DNA from: Pantoea sp050157905
Lineage (GTDB): Bacteria; Pseudomonadota; Gammaproteobacteria; Enterobacterales; Enterobacteriaceae
DNA length: 64,000 nucleotides
Assembly: GCF_050157905.1 (NCBI RefSeq)
Contig: NZ_JBKIWZ010000001.1
Coordinates: forward strand, 1,426,001 to 1,490,000
Direction: 5' to 3'
Shown: piece by piece, positions 55,134 to 64,000 of the stretch
How the letters are laid out: the number at the start of each line of letters is the position of its first letter
Numbering within the stretch: the first letter of the stretch is position 1
The notes under the pieces: generated by a model
The model's database searches: none
Told to the model about the DNA's origin: nothing
The model's input: only the letters and a program-made list of their open reading frames with translations
Made by a program: the position numbers and the translations under genes

Positions 55134-55215
55134 TCAGCCAGTGCACTGAATTGAATGCAGATTCAGCGCTACGCGTAAAAAGTGGGCAAACAGTTACTGT
55201 TTTGCCAGTGGGCGC

Positions 55216-55252
55216 TTTACACCCTTATCGCATTTGGTATGATGCGCCCCGC
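55216..55252 (+). promoter_or_regulatory. Stringent tRNA-Tyr promoter
   Basis: TTTACA (55216-55221), 16-base spacer, TATGAT (55238-55243), then GC-rich discriminator GCGCCCCGC (55244-55252). Nearly identical to the E. coli tyrT promoter. Confidence 0.85.
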
Positions 55253-55277
55253 TTTAAGCAATAAAGATTCAGGCCAT

Positions 55278-55362
<85 letters not shown>

Positions 55363-55398
55363 TCTGAATCTGCATTAGCTTAAGCCAGCCATATCCCA

Positions 55399-55465
<67 letters not shown>

Positions 55466-55483
<18 letters not shown>

Positions 55484-55590
55484 TCTCGTATATCGCACCC
55501 TATCCCATCAAAAATTCCTGCGCTTCCTGTTCTGCGGGGAGAGGGATGAGAACCTTCGATTAAGGTTCGGGTCGAGCTTGCGAGACAACG
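55466..55590 (+). repeat. tyrT-type repeat, copy 1
   Basis: 125-base unit starting in the last 18 bases of the second tRNA-Tyr; repeats at 55634-55758 with a 168-base period and only a few mismatches. Like the E. coli tyrT repeats that give rtT RNA. Confidence 0.85.
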
Positions 55591-55633
55591 CGCTTCAGCG
55601 CGGCCCGCAGGGTGAGGCGCAACGCGCTGAATC

Positions 55634-55758
55634 ATCCTTCTCCCACCACCATCTCGTATATCGCACCCTATCCCATCAAAAATTCCTGCGTTTCCTGTTC
55701 TGCGGGGAGAGGGATGAGAACCTTCGATTAAGGTTCGGGTCGGAATTGCGAGACAACG
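55634..55758 (+). repeat. tyrT-type repeat, copy 2
   Basis: Copy of 55466-55590 carrying a tRNA-Tyr 3'-end remnant (CCTTCTCCCACCACCA). Differences include GCGCTT/GCGTTT and CGAGCTT/CGGAATT. Confidence 0.85.
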
Positions 55759-55900
55759 TGCCCTGTGTATATTTTCCCCCACACTTTCTGTTCATCGTCC
55801 CTTTTGTGCTTGCGGTGCATCTCCGCCTGTTCCGCCATGACTTTTCCGGCAAAAATCGCTACCATCGTCGCCCATCACTTGCTGAACAATGGTCGAACTC

Positions 55901-56707
55901 ATGAAATTTGTTTCATTTAACATCAACGGCTTGCGTGCCCGCCCGCATCAGCTTCAGGCGCTCGTCGAACAGCATCAACCCGATGTTATCGGTCTTCAGG
56001 AAACCAAAGTCCATGATGACATGTTCCCGCTGGAGGAGGTGTCAAAGCTCGGCTATCACGTCTTCTATCACGGGCAGAAAGGCCACTACGGCGTCGCGTT
56101 GCTGACCAAAGCTCAGCCCGTTTCAGTCAGCCGTGGCTTCCCGGGTGACGACGAGGAGGCCCAGCGCCGCCTGATCATCGCCGAACTCCCCAGCCCGGTT
56201 GGCGATATCACGGTGATCAATGGCTACTTCCCACAGGGTGAAAGTCGTGACCACCCCACCAAGTTTCCTGCCAAAGAGAAGTTCTACCACGATTTGCAGC
56301 GTCTGCTGACCGACGATCTGCCTGCAGACAAACCGGTTCTGATTATGGGCGACATGAATATCAGCAGCACCGACCTGGATATCGGTATCGGTGAGGAGAG
56401 CCGCAAGCGCTGGCTGCGCACGGGCAAGTGCTCTTTCCTGCCGGAAGAGCGCGAGTGGATGGAACGTCTGCTGGGCTGGGGTCTGGTGGATACCTGGCGT
56501 GAGCAGAATCCGGAGGTCGCAGACCGCTTCTCCTGGTTCGACTACCGTTCGAAAGGGTTCGATGACAACCGCGGACTGCGTATCGATCTGCTGCTGGCCA
56601 GCAAAAACCTGGCCACGTACTGCGTGGAGAGCGGCATCGACTATGCTATCCGTAGCATGGAGAAGCCGTCTGACCACGCCCCTGTCTGGTCAACCTTCCG
56701 CTTCTGA
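55901..56707 (+). CDS. xthA: Exodeoxyribonuclease III
   Basis: 268 residues, same as E. coli, from MKFVSFNINGLRARP; an earlier in-frame start at 55889 is less likely. Catalytic residues in FNINGLR, QETKVHD, GDMNIS and SDHAPVW. AP endonuclease and 3'-5' exonuclease in base-excision repair. Confidence 0.96.
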   Translation: MKFVSFNINGLRARPHQLQALVEQHQPDVIGLQETKVHDDMFPLEEVSKLGYHVFYHGQKGHYGVALLTKAQPVSVSRGFPGDDEEAQRRLIIAELPSPVGDITVINGYFPQGESRDHPTKFPAKEKFYHDLQRLLTDDLPADKPVLIMGDMNISSTDLDIGIGEESRKRWLRTGKCSFLPEEREWMERLLGWGLVDTWREQNPEVADRFSWFDYRSKGFDDNRGLRIDLLLASKNLATYCVESGIDYAIRSMEKPSDHAPVWSTFRF

Positions 56708-56712
56708 CTGAG

Positions 56713-56739
56713 CGTCGCGTGGCAGAACGCCACGCGACG
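56713..56739. terminator. Hairpin between xthA and ynjH
   Basis: An 11-bp perfect stem (56713-56723 with 56729-56739) followed by TTATTT; convergent genes. Confidence 0.7.
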
Positions 56740-56740
56740 G

Positions 56741-57049
56741 TTATTTCACAATTTTCCAGATCAGGTTGTTGGTACCCAGAGAGTGCACATCGCGTACGCA
56801 CTGCAGCAATACACCCTCTGATTTCACCACTGCGCCTTCTGTATAGTTGCGATTTTCGAAGATGCAGCAGCGCAGACAGTCCGGCTGACGCCGCTCAGCC
56901 TGCGTCCAGGCCTCCGGTGGCATATCCACCACCACATCCGTATTCACACCGTTGTTACCCTGTGGCATCGACTGATAACGACCGTTGGCCTGCGCCAGCC
57001 CGCTCGCGAGCGACAGGGCCACGACCACAAATAGTGAATAACGTCTCAT
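56741..57049 (-). CDS. ynjH: YnjH, DUF1496 secreted protein
   Basis: 102 residues. Signal peptide ending LAQA-NGRYQS; the mature part has conserved CLRCCIFENRNYTEGAVVKSEG and a further Cys. Periplasmic, function unknown. Its ATG overlaps the topB stop (ATGA), so the two are translated together. Confidence 0.85.
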   Translation of the reverse strand: MRRYSLFVVVALSLASGLAQANGRYQSMPQGNNGVNTDVVVDMPPEAWTQAERRQPDCLRCCIFENRNYTEGAVVKSEGVLLQCVRDVHSLGTNNLIWKIVK

Positions 57050-58962
57050 TCCGTCTCCTTTACTTTACGCCTGGTTTTGCGCACCGGACGTTTTTGTCCG
57101 GTGGACGGTAATCCCCGAAATGCATGCGCCGACGGCTGTTGTCGCGCCTGCTGAATCAGACCGGTCAAAGTCTGAACCAGCGGTTGCATAAAATCATCAT
57201 AGCGGCAGGCTTTTTCACTGATGCGCGTGAGTGTGGATTCCCACTGCGCCGTCATGTCGGGGCGTGCTGCCAGATCGGGCAGGGAGTGAATCAGGGCGCG
57301 TCCCGCCTCGGTCGAGTGGATATAACGCCCTTTTTTCACCAGGAAGCTACGACGAAACAGGAGTTCGATAATCCCGGCGCGTGTCGCTTCCGTTCCTAAA
57401 CCATCGGTCGCACGCAGGACTTTCTTTAATTCTTTATCCTGAACAAAACGCGCGATGCCGGTCATGGCGGAAAGAATGGTGGCATCGGTAAACGGCCGCG
57501 GCGGCTGAGTCTGCTTCGCCACCACTTCGCCCCGCTCGCAAAGCAGCGCATCCCCTTTCGCCACCACCGGCAGCGGCATACCATCGTTCTCCTCATCCCG
57601 CTCTTTGTTGCCCAGCAGCGATCGCCAGCCCGCCTCCGCCAGAAAACGCGCTTTCGCCACGAATTTACCGCCTGCGATATCGAGGTCGATGACACATTTA
57701 CGGAAAACCGCATCCGGGCAGAACTGCATCAGATACTGCCGCGCCACCAGCTCATAGATATGCTGTTCGTTTTCAGTCAGTTTAACTGCACCGGATCGGG
57801 CCGTGGGGATAATGGCGTGATGCGCATCGACTTTTTTATCATCCCAACAGCGGTTCCGGCGATCGGCATCAAAATCGGCCGGCGGCATCAGGGTGGACTG
57901 ATGTGACTGGATTGCCTTTAACACCGCATGGCGACCGGCAAAATGTTCTTCGGGCAGATAGCGGCTGTCCGAACGTGGATAGGTAATCAGTTTGTGGGTT
58001 TCATACAGGCGCTGACAGGTATCCAGCACCGTCTGCGCGCTCAGTCCGTAACGTTTTGCCGCCTCAATCTGCAGGCTGGACAGGGAGAATGGCAGCGGTG
58101 CCACCTCGTTTTCCCGCTTATCGCTGTAAGCGGAGACGATCGCTGGCTGGCCAGTGATGCGCGCGACCACATGATCGGCCAGCGCACGTTTCAGCAGCCG
58201 TCCCTCTTCATCCTGCCAGGGTTCACAGGCTTCGCTGGGGATCCAGCTGGCGACAAAGCGGGCGCCTTCTGGCGTCACGATATGCGCCTTCACTTCGAAG
58301 TAATCTTTTGGCACGAAGTTTTCGATCTCTTCATCGCGCCGCACGACCAGCCCCAGCACGGGCGTCTGAACACGGCCCACCGACAGTACGCCATCGTAGC
58401 CTGCATTGCGGCCCAGCAACGTCCAGGCGCGGGTCATATTGATGCCATAGAGCCAGTCTGCACGAGCACGCGCCAGCGCAGAGACGCAGAGCGGAATGAA
58501 CTCGCGGTTTTCACGCAGCCGGTTTACGGCGCGGTCCACCGCCTGAGGGTTAAGATCGTTAATCAGACAGCGCTGCACTTTGCTGCGCTTTTCAGCCGAC
58601 AGATTCAGGTAATCGAGCACCTCATCCACCAGAAGCTGCCCTTCGCGATCCGGGTCACCGGCATGCACCACTTCATTCGCCTGCGCCAGTAATCCTTCCA
58701 CCACTTTCAGCTGCTTTGCCACCGAAGGCCGCGGCTGTAACTGCCATTTCTCCGGAATAATCGGCAGATCGGCCAGCGACCAGCGCGCATAGCGGCTGTC
58801 ATAACTGTCAGGCTGCGCCTGCTCCAGAAGGTGCCCCACACACCAGGTGACAATCTGATCGTTACCGCAGGCAATGAAGCCGTCACCGCGTCGATGCGGT
58901 TTTGGCAGCACATCTGCGATAGCACGCCCAAGGCTCGGTTTTTCCGCAATAAACAAACGCAT
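57046..58962 (-). CDS. topB: DNA topoisomerase III
   Basis: 638 residues (E. coli 653). TOPRIM motifs FIAEKPSLG and HAGDPDREGQLL; catalytic Tyr in LITYPRSDSRYLPEE; short basic C-terminus. Decatenates and resolves recombination intermediates. In E. coli selD separates it from ydjA; here it does not. Confidence 0.96.
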   Translation of the reverse strand: MRLFIAEKPSLGRAIADVLPKPHRRGDGFIACGNDQIVTWCVGHLLEQAQPDSYDSRYARWSLADLPIIPEKWQLQPRPSVAKQLKVVEGLLAQANEVVHAGDPDREGQLLVDEVLDYLNLSAEKRSKVQRCLINDLNPQAVDRAVNRLRENREFIPLCVSALARARADWLYGINMTRAWTLLGRNAGYDGVLSVGRVQTPVLGLVVRRDEEIENFVPKDYFEVKAHIVTPEGARFVASWIPSEACEPWQDEEGRLLKRALADHVVARITGQPAIVSAYSDKRENEVAPLPFSLSSLQIEAAKRYGLSAQTVLDTCQRLYETHKLITYPRSDSRYLPEEHFAGRHAVLKAIQSHQSTLMPPADFDADRRNRCWDDKKVDAHHAIIPTARSGAVKLTENEQHIYELVARQYLMQFCPDAVFRKCVIDLDIAGGKFVAKARFLAEAGWRSLLGNKERDEENDGMPLPVVAKGDALLCERGEVVAKQTQPPRPFTDATILSAMTGIARFVQDKELKKVLRATDGLGTEATRAGIIELLFRRSFLVKKGRYIHSTEAGRALIHSLPDLAARPDMTAQWESTLTRISEKACRYDDFMQPLVQTLTGLIQQARQQPSAHAFRGLPSTGQKRPVRKTRRKVKETE

Positions 58963-59151
58963 TGAATCAGATAATCCTTAACATCAGGGGGAACGCGGTG
59001 ATAACCGGTTATCCACTATCGGTTGAACGCCTGGCGCTATGTTAGCCTGGCTGGGACGCGGGTGTAAGCATGGCGCACGGCCTTAGCGATCGTTCGCACA
59101 GGAACCGTGCAGACGGCAGGGACAGCGATTGCCCTGCCGCAGGCTGGCAGG

Positions 59152-59703
59152 TCAGAAGTAGCGCACGAATGGCGCAGTATCCGGCGGAAGAACCGTGGTG
59201 CTGGATTTCAGCTGCGGAGTGCCGAGATAGAGGAAGCCAACGATGGCATCCTGTTCGCGGCAGCCAAATCCCTGTCGTACGCGCTCATCGTCGGTCCAGA
59301 TACCGCTGCGCCAGATGCCGTTAAAACCCTGGGCTACCGCCGCCATCTGCATGGCCATGACGGCACAGCTGGCTGAGGCGATCTGTTCCCAGCGCGGCAC
59401 TTTGTGATGCGCTTCGCAATGGGCCACGACCGTGATGATCATCGGCGCGCGGAACGGCGCCTGACTTGCCTTGTTTATCCCTTTTTCATCGAGCTGTTGA
59501 TCGCGCGCGGCCTGCTCAAGCAACTGGCTCATCCGGTCGCGTCCTTCCCCCTCGACAATAATAAAGCGCCAGGGCTGCAGCGTGCCGTGATCCGGCGCGC
59601 GCATACCCGCGCGCAGGATATTTTCCAGTGCGTCGCCCGCCGGTGCCGGTTCCGTCAGGCGTGAAGCCGAACGGCGGTTGACCAGTAACTCCAGTGCGTC
59701 CAT
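59152..59703 (-). CDS. ydjA: Nitroreductase YdjA
   Basis: 183 residues, same as E. coli YdjA. FMN-binding NRRSASRLTEPAP at N-terminus and CAVMAMQMAAVAQGFNG. Minimal nitroreductase fold; in vivo substrate unknown. Divergent from sppA. Confidence 0.93.
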   Translation of the reverse strand: MDALELLVNRRSASRLTEPAPAGDALENILRAGMRAPDHGTLQPWRFIIVEGEGRDRMSQLLEQAARDQQLDEKGINKASQAPFRAPMIITVVAHCEAHHKVPRWEQIASASCAVMAMQMAAVAQGFNGIWRSGIWTDDERVRQGFGCREQDAIVGFLYLGTPQLKSSTTVLPPDTAPFVRYF

Positions 59704-59822
59704 GTTTCTCTCCCGATTTCTGTCATGTTGCCATTATCCTGGCACAGGCAGATTTTTTGTAACAGTACGCAGTGATTTCCTGCTGACTTTTAACACGCCG
59801 CTCTTTAGGATGAGCTCGTCGG

Positions 59823-59852
59823 GGAAGTCCGGGCCGCGCGGCGGCCACTTCC
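59823..59852 (+). other. GC-rich leader hairpin of sppA
   Basis: GGAAGT (59823-59828) pairs with ACTTCC (59847-59852), with an inner GGCC/GGCC pair, ending 24 bases before the sppA start. Confidence 0.4.
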
Positions 59853-59876
59853 TGCTACATATTTATGGAGAGTCGG

Positions 59877-61739
59877 ATGCGCACATTGTGGCGAATAATT
59901 GCAGGTCTGTTCCGCTGGAGCTGGCGGGTACTGAATTTTATCAGGGAATTTATTCTGAACATTTTCCTGATCTTTTTGATTGTGATAGGTGTCGGGATCT
60001 GGCTGCAGGTCAGCGGCTCCGGCGGCAGTTCAGCGCCGATTCAGCAGGGCGCGCTGAAGGTCGATCTCAGCGGTGTGCTGGTCGATAAACCCTCAGTCAG
60101 CAACCGCCTGAGTAAAATCGGTCGCCAGCTTCTGGGCGCCAGCAGTGACCGCCTGCAGGAAAATTCGCTGTTTGATGTGGTTGACGCGATCCGTCAGGCT
60201 AAAGATGACAGCAATATCAAAGGCATCGTCCTCGACCTGCGTGAGTTTGCCGGTGGCGATCAGCCTTCACTGCAATATGTCGGTAAGGCGCTGCGTGAAT
60301 TCCGCGACAGCGGCAAGCCGATTTATGCTCTGGGCGACAGCTACAGCCAGGCACAATACTATCTGGCCAGCTACGCCAACCGCATCTATCTGTCGCCGCA
60401 GGGCACGGTCGATCTGCACGGTTTCGCCACCAACGGCCTCTACTACAAAACGCTGCTGGAGAAGCTGAAAGTCACCTCGCACGTCTTCCGCGTCGGCACC
60501 TACAAGTCGGCGGTCGAGCCTTTCCTGCGTGACGATATGTCTCCGGCTGCACGGGATGCTGACAGCCGCTGGATCGGTCAGCTCTGGCAGAACTACCTGA
60601 ATACCGTCGCGGCTAACCGTCAGATTACACCGGAGCAGCTCTTCCCGGGCGCGGCGGCGATCATTGCCGGACTGAACGCGGTCAGGGGTGATACGGCGCA
60701 GTATGCGCTGGATAACAAACTGGTCGATGTGCTGGGATCGCGTGCGGCGGCCGATCAGGCGCTGATCAAGACCTTTGGGCTGGATAAGCAGAGCAACGAC
60801 TATCGCAGCGTCAGCATCTATGACTATCCGGTGAAACAGGCCGCCACGCAGCAGGATGGCAATATCGCGGTGATCATGGCCAGCGGCGCCATCATGGATG
60901 GCGAAGAGACGCCGGGCAACGTCGGTGGCGACACCACGGCGGCGCAGATCCGCGATGCGCGCCTCGATCCGAAGATTAAAGCAATTATTCTGCGGGTTAA
61001 CAGTCCGGGTGGCAGCGTCACTGCGTCGGAAGCCATTCGTGAAGAGCTGGCGGCAGCGCAGGCAGCTGGCAAGCCTATCGTGGTATCGATGGGCGGAATG
61101 GCTGCTTCCGGCGGCTACTGGATTTCAACGCCAGCCAGCTACATCGTGGCGAACCCCAGCACGCTGACCGGTTCGATTGGTATCTTTGGCGTGATCAATA
61201 CGCTGGAGAACAGCCTGGACAGCATCGGCGTTCACACCGATGGCGTGGCGACCTCGCCGCTGGCGGATGTCTCCACCACCAAAGCTCTGCCGCCGGAAGT
61301 TCAGCAGCTGATGCAGCTGACCATTGAAAATGGTTATCGCAACTTTGTCGGTCTGGTGGCGAAATCGCGTCACAAAACGCCTGAACAGATTGATGCGATT
61401 GCCCAGGGCCATGTCTGGACCGGCAGCGATGCAAAAGCCAATGGTCTGGTCGATGCGCTGGGTGACTTCGATGATGCCGTGAAGAAAGCGGGTGAGCTGG
61501 CGAAGGTGAGCAAGCCAGAACTGAGCTGGTATCAGGATGACCCGAGCTTCCTGGATATGATGCTGGGCCAGATGAGTGCCTCTGTACAGGCCATTCTGCC
61601 CGATACGCTGAAAGCCTGGCTGCCTGCACCGATGCTGGATGTGATGAGCGCAGTGAAAGCACAACCGGGCCTTTCTGACCGTCTGAACGATCCACAGAAT
61701 CGTTACGCTTTCTGCCTGAACTGCGGCGAAGTGCGATAA
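59877..61739 (+). CDS. sppA: Signal peptide peptidase SppA (protease IV)
   Basis: 620 residues (E. coli 618) from the second ATG, which has GGAG upstream. N-terminal transmembrane anchor (about 23-45). Two S49 domains: the N-terminal half supplies the general-base Lys in GTYKSAVEPF, the C-terminal half the nucleophile Ser in GGMAASGGYWIS. Degrades cleaved signal peptides in the inner membrane. Confidence 0.95.
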   Translation: MRTLWRIIAGLFRWSWRVLNFIREFILNIFLIFLIVIGVGIWLQVSGSGGSSAPIQQGALKVDLSGVLVDKPSVSNRLSKIGRQLLGASSDRLQENSLFDVVDAIRQAKDDSNIKGIVLDLREFAGGDQPSLQYVGKALREFRDSGKPIYALGDSYSQAQYYLASYANRIYLSPQGTVDLHGFATNGLYYKTLLEKLKVTSHVFRVGTYKSAVEPFLRDDMSPAARDADSRWIGQLWQNYLNTVAANRQITPEQLFPGAAAIIAGLNAVRGDTAQYALDNKLVDVLGSRAAADQALIKTFGLDKQSNDYRSVSIYDYPVKQAATQQDGNIAVIMASGAIMDGEETPGNVGGDTTAAQIRDARLDPKIKAIILRVNSPGGSVTASEAIREELAAAQAAGKPIVVSMGGMAASGGYWISTPASYIVANPSTLTGSIGIFGVINTLENSLDSIGVHTDGVATSPLADVSTTKALPPEVQQLMQLTIENGYRNFVGLVAKSRHKTPEQIDAIAQGHVWTGSDAKANGLVDALGDFDDAVKKAGELAKVSKPELSWYQDDPSFLDMMLGQMSASVQAILPDTLKAWLPAPMLDVMSAVKAQPGLSDRLNDPQNRYAFCLNCGEVR

Positions 61740-61744
61740 ACCTC

Positions 61745-61774
61745 GCAGCCCGGCCGCTGGTCGGGCTGCTTTTC
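61745..61774 (+). terminator. sppA terminator
   Basis: GCAGCCCG (61745-61752) pairs with CGGGCTGC (61762-61769) followed by TTTT. Confidence 0.75.
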
Positions 61775-61824
61775 CCCGCTATTCACCTTATACTGCGCCT
61801 TTTATGGCGAGTCTGAGTTCTCTA

Positions 61825-62838
61825 ATGCAAAAGAAAAACATCTACGTAGCCTACACGGGCGGAACCATCGGTATGCAGCGCTCGGCGCAGGGTTATATTC
61901 CGGTTTCCGGACACCTGCAGGAGCAGCTGGCAAACATGCCAGAGTTCCATCGCCCTGAGATGCCTGATTTCACCATTCACGAATATCAACCGCTGATCGA
62001 CTCCTCCGACATGACGCCACAGGACTGGCAGTCTATCGCCGAAGATATCCGGCAGAATTACGATCGCTACGACGGTTTTGTGATTCTGCACGGCACCGAC
62101 ACCATGGCGTTTACCGCCTCGGCGCTCTCCTTCATGCTGGAGAATCTGGCCAAGCCCGTGATCGTGACCGGCTCACAAATCCCCCTGGCGGAGCTGCGCT
62201 CGGACGGTCAGCAGAACCTGCTGAACTCTCTCTATGTTGCTGCTAATTACCCGATTTGCGAAGTATCGCTGTTCTTCAATAACACGCTTTATCGCGGTAA
62301 CCGTACCACCAAGGCGCATGCCGACGGCTTCAACGCGTTTGCCTCGCCTAACCTTTCCGCGTTGCTGGAAGCGGGCATTCATATTCGCCGCCTCAATACA
62401 CCGCCCGCCCCTGCCCATCAGGGGGAGCTGCACGTTCATACCATTACGCCACAGCCCATCGGCGTGGTCACTATCTATCCGGGGATCTCTGCAGACGTCG
62501 TGCGCAACTTCCTGCGTCAGCCAGTTAAGGCGCTGATTCTGCGCTCTTATGGCGTAGGCAACGCTCCCCAGAACAAAGAGTTTCTGGCAGAACTTCAGCA
62601 GGCCAGCGAGCGTGGCATCGTGGTGGTAAACCTGACCCAGTGTATTTCTGGCAAAGTTAACATGGGTGGCTATGCCACCGGCAATGCGCTGGAACATGCG
62701 GGGGTGATCAGCGGATTTGATCTGACGGTAGAAGCCGCGCTGACTAAGCTGCACTACTTACTGAGCCAGGATCTCTCTCCCGATCAGATTCGCGCGAAGA
62801 TGCAGCAGAATCTGCGCGGCGAACTGACTGAAGATTAA
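61825..62838 (+). CDS. ansA: L-asparaginase I
   Basis: 337 residues (E. coli 338) from MQKKNIYVAY; an in-frame ATG at 61804 is possible but adds a non-conserved stretch. Catalytic threonines in YTGGTIG and LHGTDTM. Cytoplasmic, low-affinity asparaginase. Followed closely by pncA. Confidence 0.94.
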   Translation: MQKKNIYVAYTGGTIGMQRSAQGYIPVSGHLQEQLANMPEFHRPEMPDFTIHEYQPLIDSSDMTPQDWQSIAEDIRQNYDRYDGFVILHGTDTMAFTASALSFMLENLAKPVIVTGSQIPLAELRSDGQQNLLNSLYVAANYPICEVSLFFNNTLYRGNRTTKAHADGFNAFASPNLSALLEAGIHIRRLNTPPAPAHQGELHVHTITPQPIGVVTIYPGISADVVRNFLRQPVKALILRSYGVGNAPQNKEFLAELQQASERGIVVVNLTQCISGKVNMGGYATGNALEHAGVISGFDLTVEAALTKLHYLLSQDLSPDQIRAKMQQNLRGELTED

Positions 62839-62854
62839 AATGGAGCAACATGTC

Positions 62855-63463
62855 ATGAAACGGGCTCTTATCATTATTGATATCCAGAACGATTTCTGCC
62901 CGGGCGGCCCGATGGCTGTTCACGAGGGCGATCACACCGTTGAGGTGGCCAATCGTTATGCACGGTTGTTTCATGAACAGGGTGAGTGCGTCGTGGCTCT
63001 GCAGGACTGGCATCCGGCCGACCACGGCAGCTTCGCCTCTGTTTCCGGCGAGCCGGTCTACACGCTGGGCGAGTTAAACGGACTGGCTCAGATCTGGTGG
63101 CCCGACCATGGCGTTCAGGGGTCGGCGGGCGCAGACTTCCATCCGGGCCTGAATCGCTCGCTGTTTGATGCAACCTTCCATAAAGGGCAGGATCAGGATG
63201 TCGACAGCTACAGCGCCTTTTTTGACAATGGCCACCGCCGCAAAACCGAGCTGGATAGCTGGCTGCGCGAACGTGGGATCACCCATCTGGTGATGCTGGG
63301 ACTGGCGACCGATTACTGCGTTAAATATAGCGTGCTGGATGCGCTGGAGCTGGGATATCACGTCGAGGTGGTCAAAGAGGGCTGCCGGGGTGTCAACCTG
63401 AATCCTGAAGACAGCGAGATTGCATTTGCACAGATGACTGCTCAGGGCGCGATTCTGATCTGA
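62855..63463 (+). CDS. pncA: Nicotinamidase/pyrazinamidase
   Basis: 202 residues from MKRALIIID; an ATG 15 bases earlier (62840) is also in frame and sits right after the ansA stop. Catalytic Asp in IDIQNDF, Lys in FHKGQD, Cys in LATDYCVKYS; metal-binding QDWHPADH. Converts nicotinamide to nicotinate for NAD salvage. Co-transcribed with ansA as in E. coli. Confidence 0.95.
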   Translation: MKRALIIIDIQNDFCPGGPMAVHEGDHTVEVANRYARLFHEQGECVVALQDWHPADHGSFASVSGEPVYTLGELNGLAQIWWPDHGVQGSAGADFHPGLNRSLFDATFHKGQDQDVDSYSAFFDNGHRRKTELDSWLRERGITHLVMLGLATDYCVKYSVLDALELGYHVEVVKEGCRGVNLNPEDSEIAFAQMTAQGAILI

Positions 63464-63471
63464 TAACGATA

Positions 63472-63498
63472 AAAAAGCTGGCAGGACGCCAGCTTTTT
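63472..63498. terminator. Terminator between pncA and yeaC
   Basis: AAAAAGCTGGC (63472-63482) pairs with GCCAGCTTTTT (63488-63498); bidirectional. Confidence 0.85.
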
Positions 63499-63506
63499 AT
63501 TTGCCA

Positions 63507-63788
63507 TCAGTGCAGATGGATGCGGGTCACGTCGGCGTCGATACCAAACTCTTCCTTCAGCTCTTTTTTCGACTTCATAACCATCTCCCCTCCCCTGGCA
63601 ATGGTCATGTGCTGTGGCATATCGTTGTGTCTGGCCTGCCACATCATCACCAGTTGCAGGCAGTTATCACGTTGCTCCTGGGTTAACGCTACGCCATCCG
63701 GCCACTTACCAATCTCAACTGCTGTGGCCAGCCGCTGGTAAACTTCCGGCGTCATTGACGCAAGCATGGCTTCGAGTTGTTCCTTCAT
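63507..63788 (-). CDS. yeaC: YeaC, DUF1315 protein
   Basis: 93 residues from MKEQLEAMLA with AGGG ahead; a longer frame upstream overlaps msrB. Conserved MTPEVYQRLATAVEIGKWPDG and MVMKSKKELKEEFGI. Unknown function; follows msrB by 4 bases as in E. coli. Confidence 0.92.
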   Translation of the reverse strand: MKEQLEAMLASMTPEVYQRLATAVEIGKWPDGVALTQEQRDNCLQLVMMWQARHNDMPQHMTIARGGEMVMKSKKELKEEFGIDADVTRIHLH

Positions 63789-63792
63789 CGTC

Positions 63793-64000
63793 TTACCCTT
63801 TCGTCTGTACGCCCTGCTCATCGGTGAAATTCAGCGAGGCAGAGTTGACACAGTAGCGCTCACCAGTCGGCTGCGGGCCATCCGGGAATACATGTCCAAG
63901 ATGCGCATCACAACTGCCGCAGCGGATTTCGACGCGCTGCATGCCGTGGGAGTTATCGTCAATATAGCGAATCGCATCGTCACTGACCGGCTCATAAAAA
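63793..64000 (-). CDS. msrB: Methionine-R-sulfoxide reductase B, 3' part
   Basis: C-terminal 68 residues; the gene continues beyond the window. Zinc Cys pair CGSCDAHLGHVF and catalytic Cys in RYCVNSASL identify MsrB, which reduces methionine-R-sulfoxide with thioredoxin. Confidence 0.93.
   Translation of the reverse strand, partial: FYEPVSDDAIRYIDDNSHGMQRVEIRCGSCDAHLGHVFPDGPQPTGERYCVNSASLNFTDEQGVQTKG

Overview
The window is about 64 kb of a gene-dense enterobacterial chromosome (Enterobacterales, most likely Erwiniaceae such as Pantoea; inferred from gene content and protein similarity, not from a database search). It matches the Escherichia coli osmB-cysB-topA-trp-ompW-tonB-clsA-opp-adhE-hns-galU-purU region, followed by the xthA-topB-sppA-ansA-pncA-yeaC-msrB block. 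Differences from E. coli that point to a Pantoea/Erwinia-type genome are separate trpG and trpD genes, a UDP-glucuronate epimerase and ugd pair between hns and galU, and the absence here of kch, yciEFG, yciQ, selD, gdhA and narK/narL-type genes. I see no prophage, insertion sequence, CRISPR array, integron or defence island.

Layout. 1-9.7 kb: end of osmB, then leftward yciH, pyrF (frameshifted), lapB, lapA and pgpB; rightward ribA; leftward acnA preceded by three very small membrane or soluble ORFs (ymiA group) and cysB. 9.7-19.5 kb: topA, yciN, sohB, yciK-btuR, rluB, an AT-rich gap with a secreted trypsin-like lipoprotein, yciO and rnm. 19.5-26.4 kb: the complete trp operon (promoter/operator, leader peptide with a single Trp codon, attenuator, trpE-G-D-CF-B-A, terminator). 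26.4-34.8 kb: BON lipoprotein, ompW, YkgJ-type protein, yciC-yciB-yciA, tonB, yciI, small accessory genes including an AriR-like regulator, yciY, clsA and yciU. 34.8-42.3 kb: oligopeptide permease oppABCDF read leftward, with oppA frameshifted and a second intact oppA paralogue upstream. 42.3-55.9 kb: ychE, adhE, tdk, hns, uge-ugd-galU (nucleotide-sugar supply), rssA-rssB (RpoS turnover), ychJ, purU, two tRNA-Tyr genes and tRNA-derived repeats. 55.9-64 kb: xthA, ynjH-topB, ydjA, sppA, ansA-pncA, yeaC and the end of msrB.

Most of this is core metabolism and envelope biology. The points worth a second look are two one-base insertions (pyrF, oppA) that look alike and may be assembly errors; the trp leader with one Trp codon but otherwise intact attenuation folding; the secreted protease gene in an AT-rich insert with two perfect dyads in front of it; the AriR-like gene with a TTGTACAA dyad upstream; perfect FNR-type boxes ahead of ompW and adhE; the small-ORF/terminator arrangement ahead of acnA; and the tRNA-Tyr 3'-end repeats resembling the E. 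coli tyrT rtT locus. I found no convincing wholly new multi-gene system.
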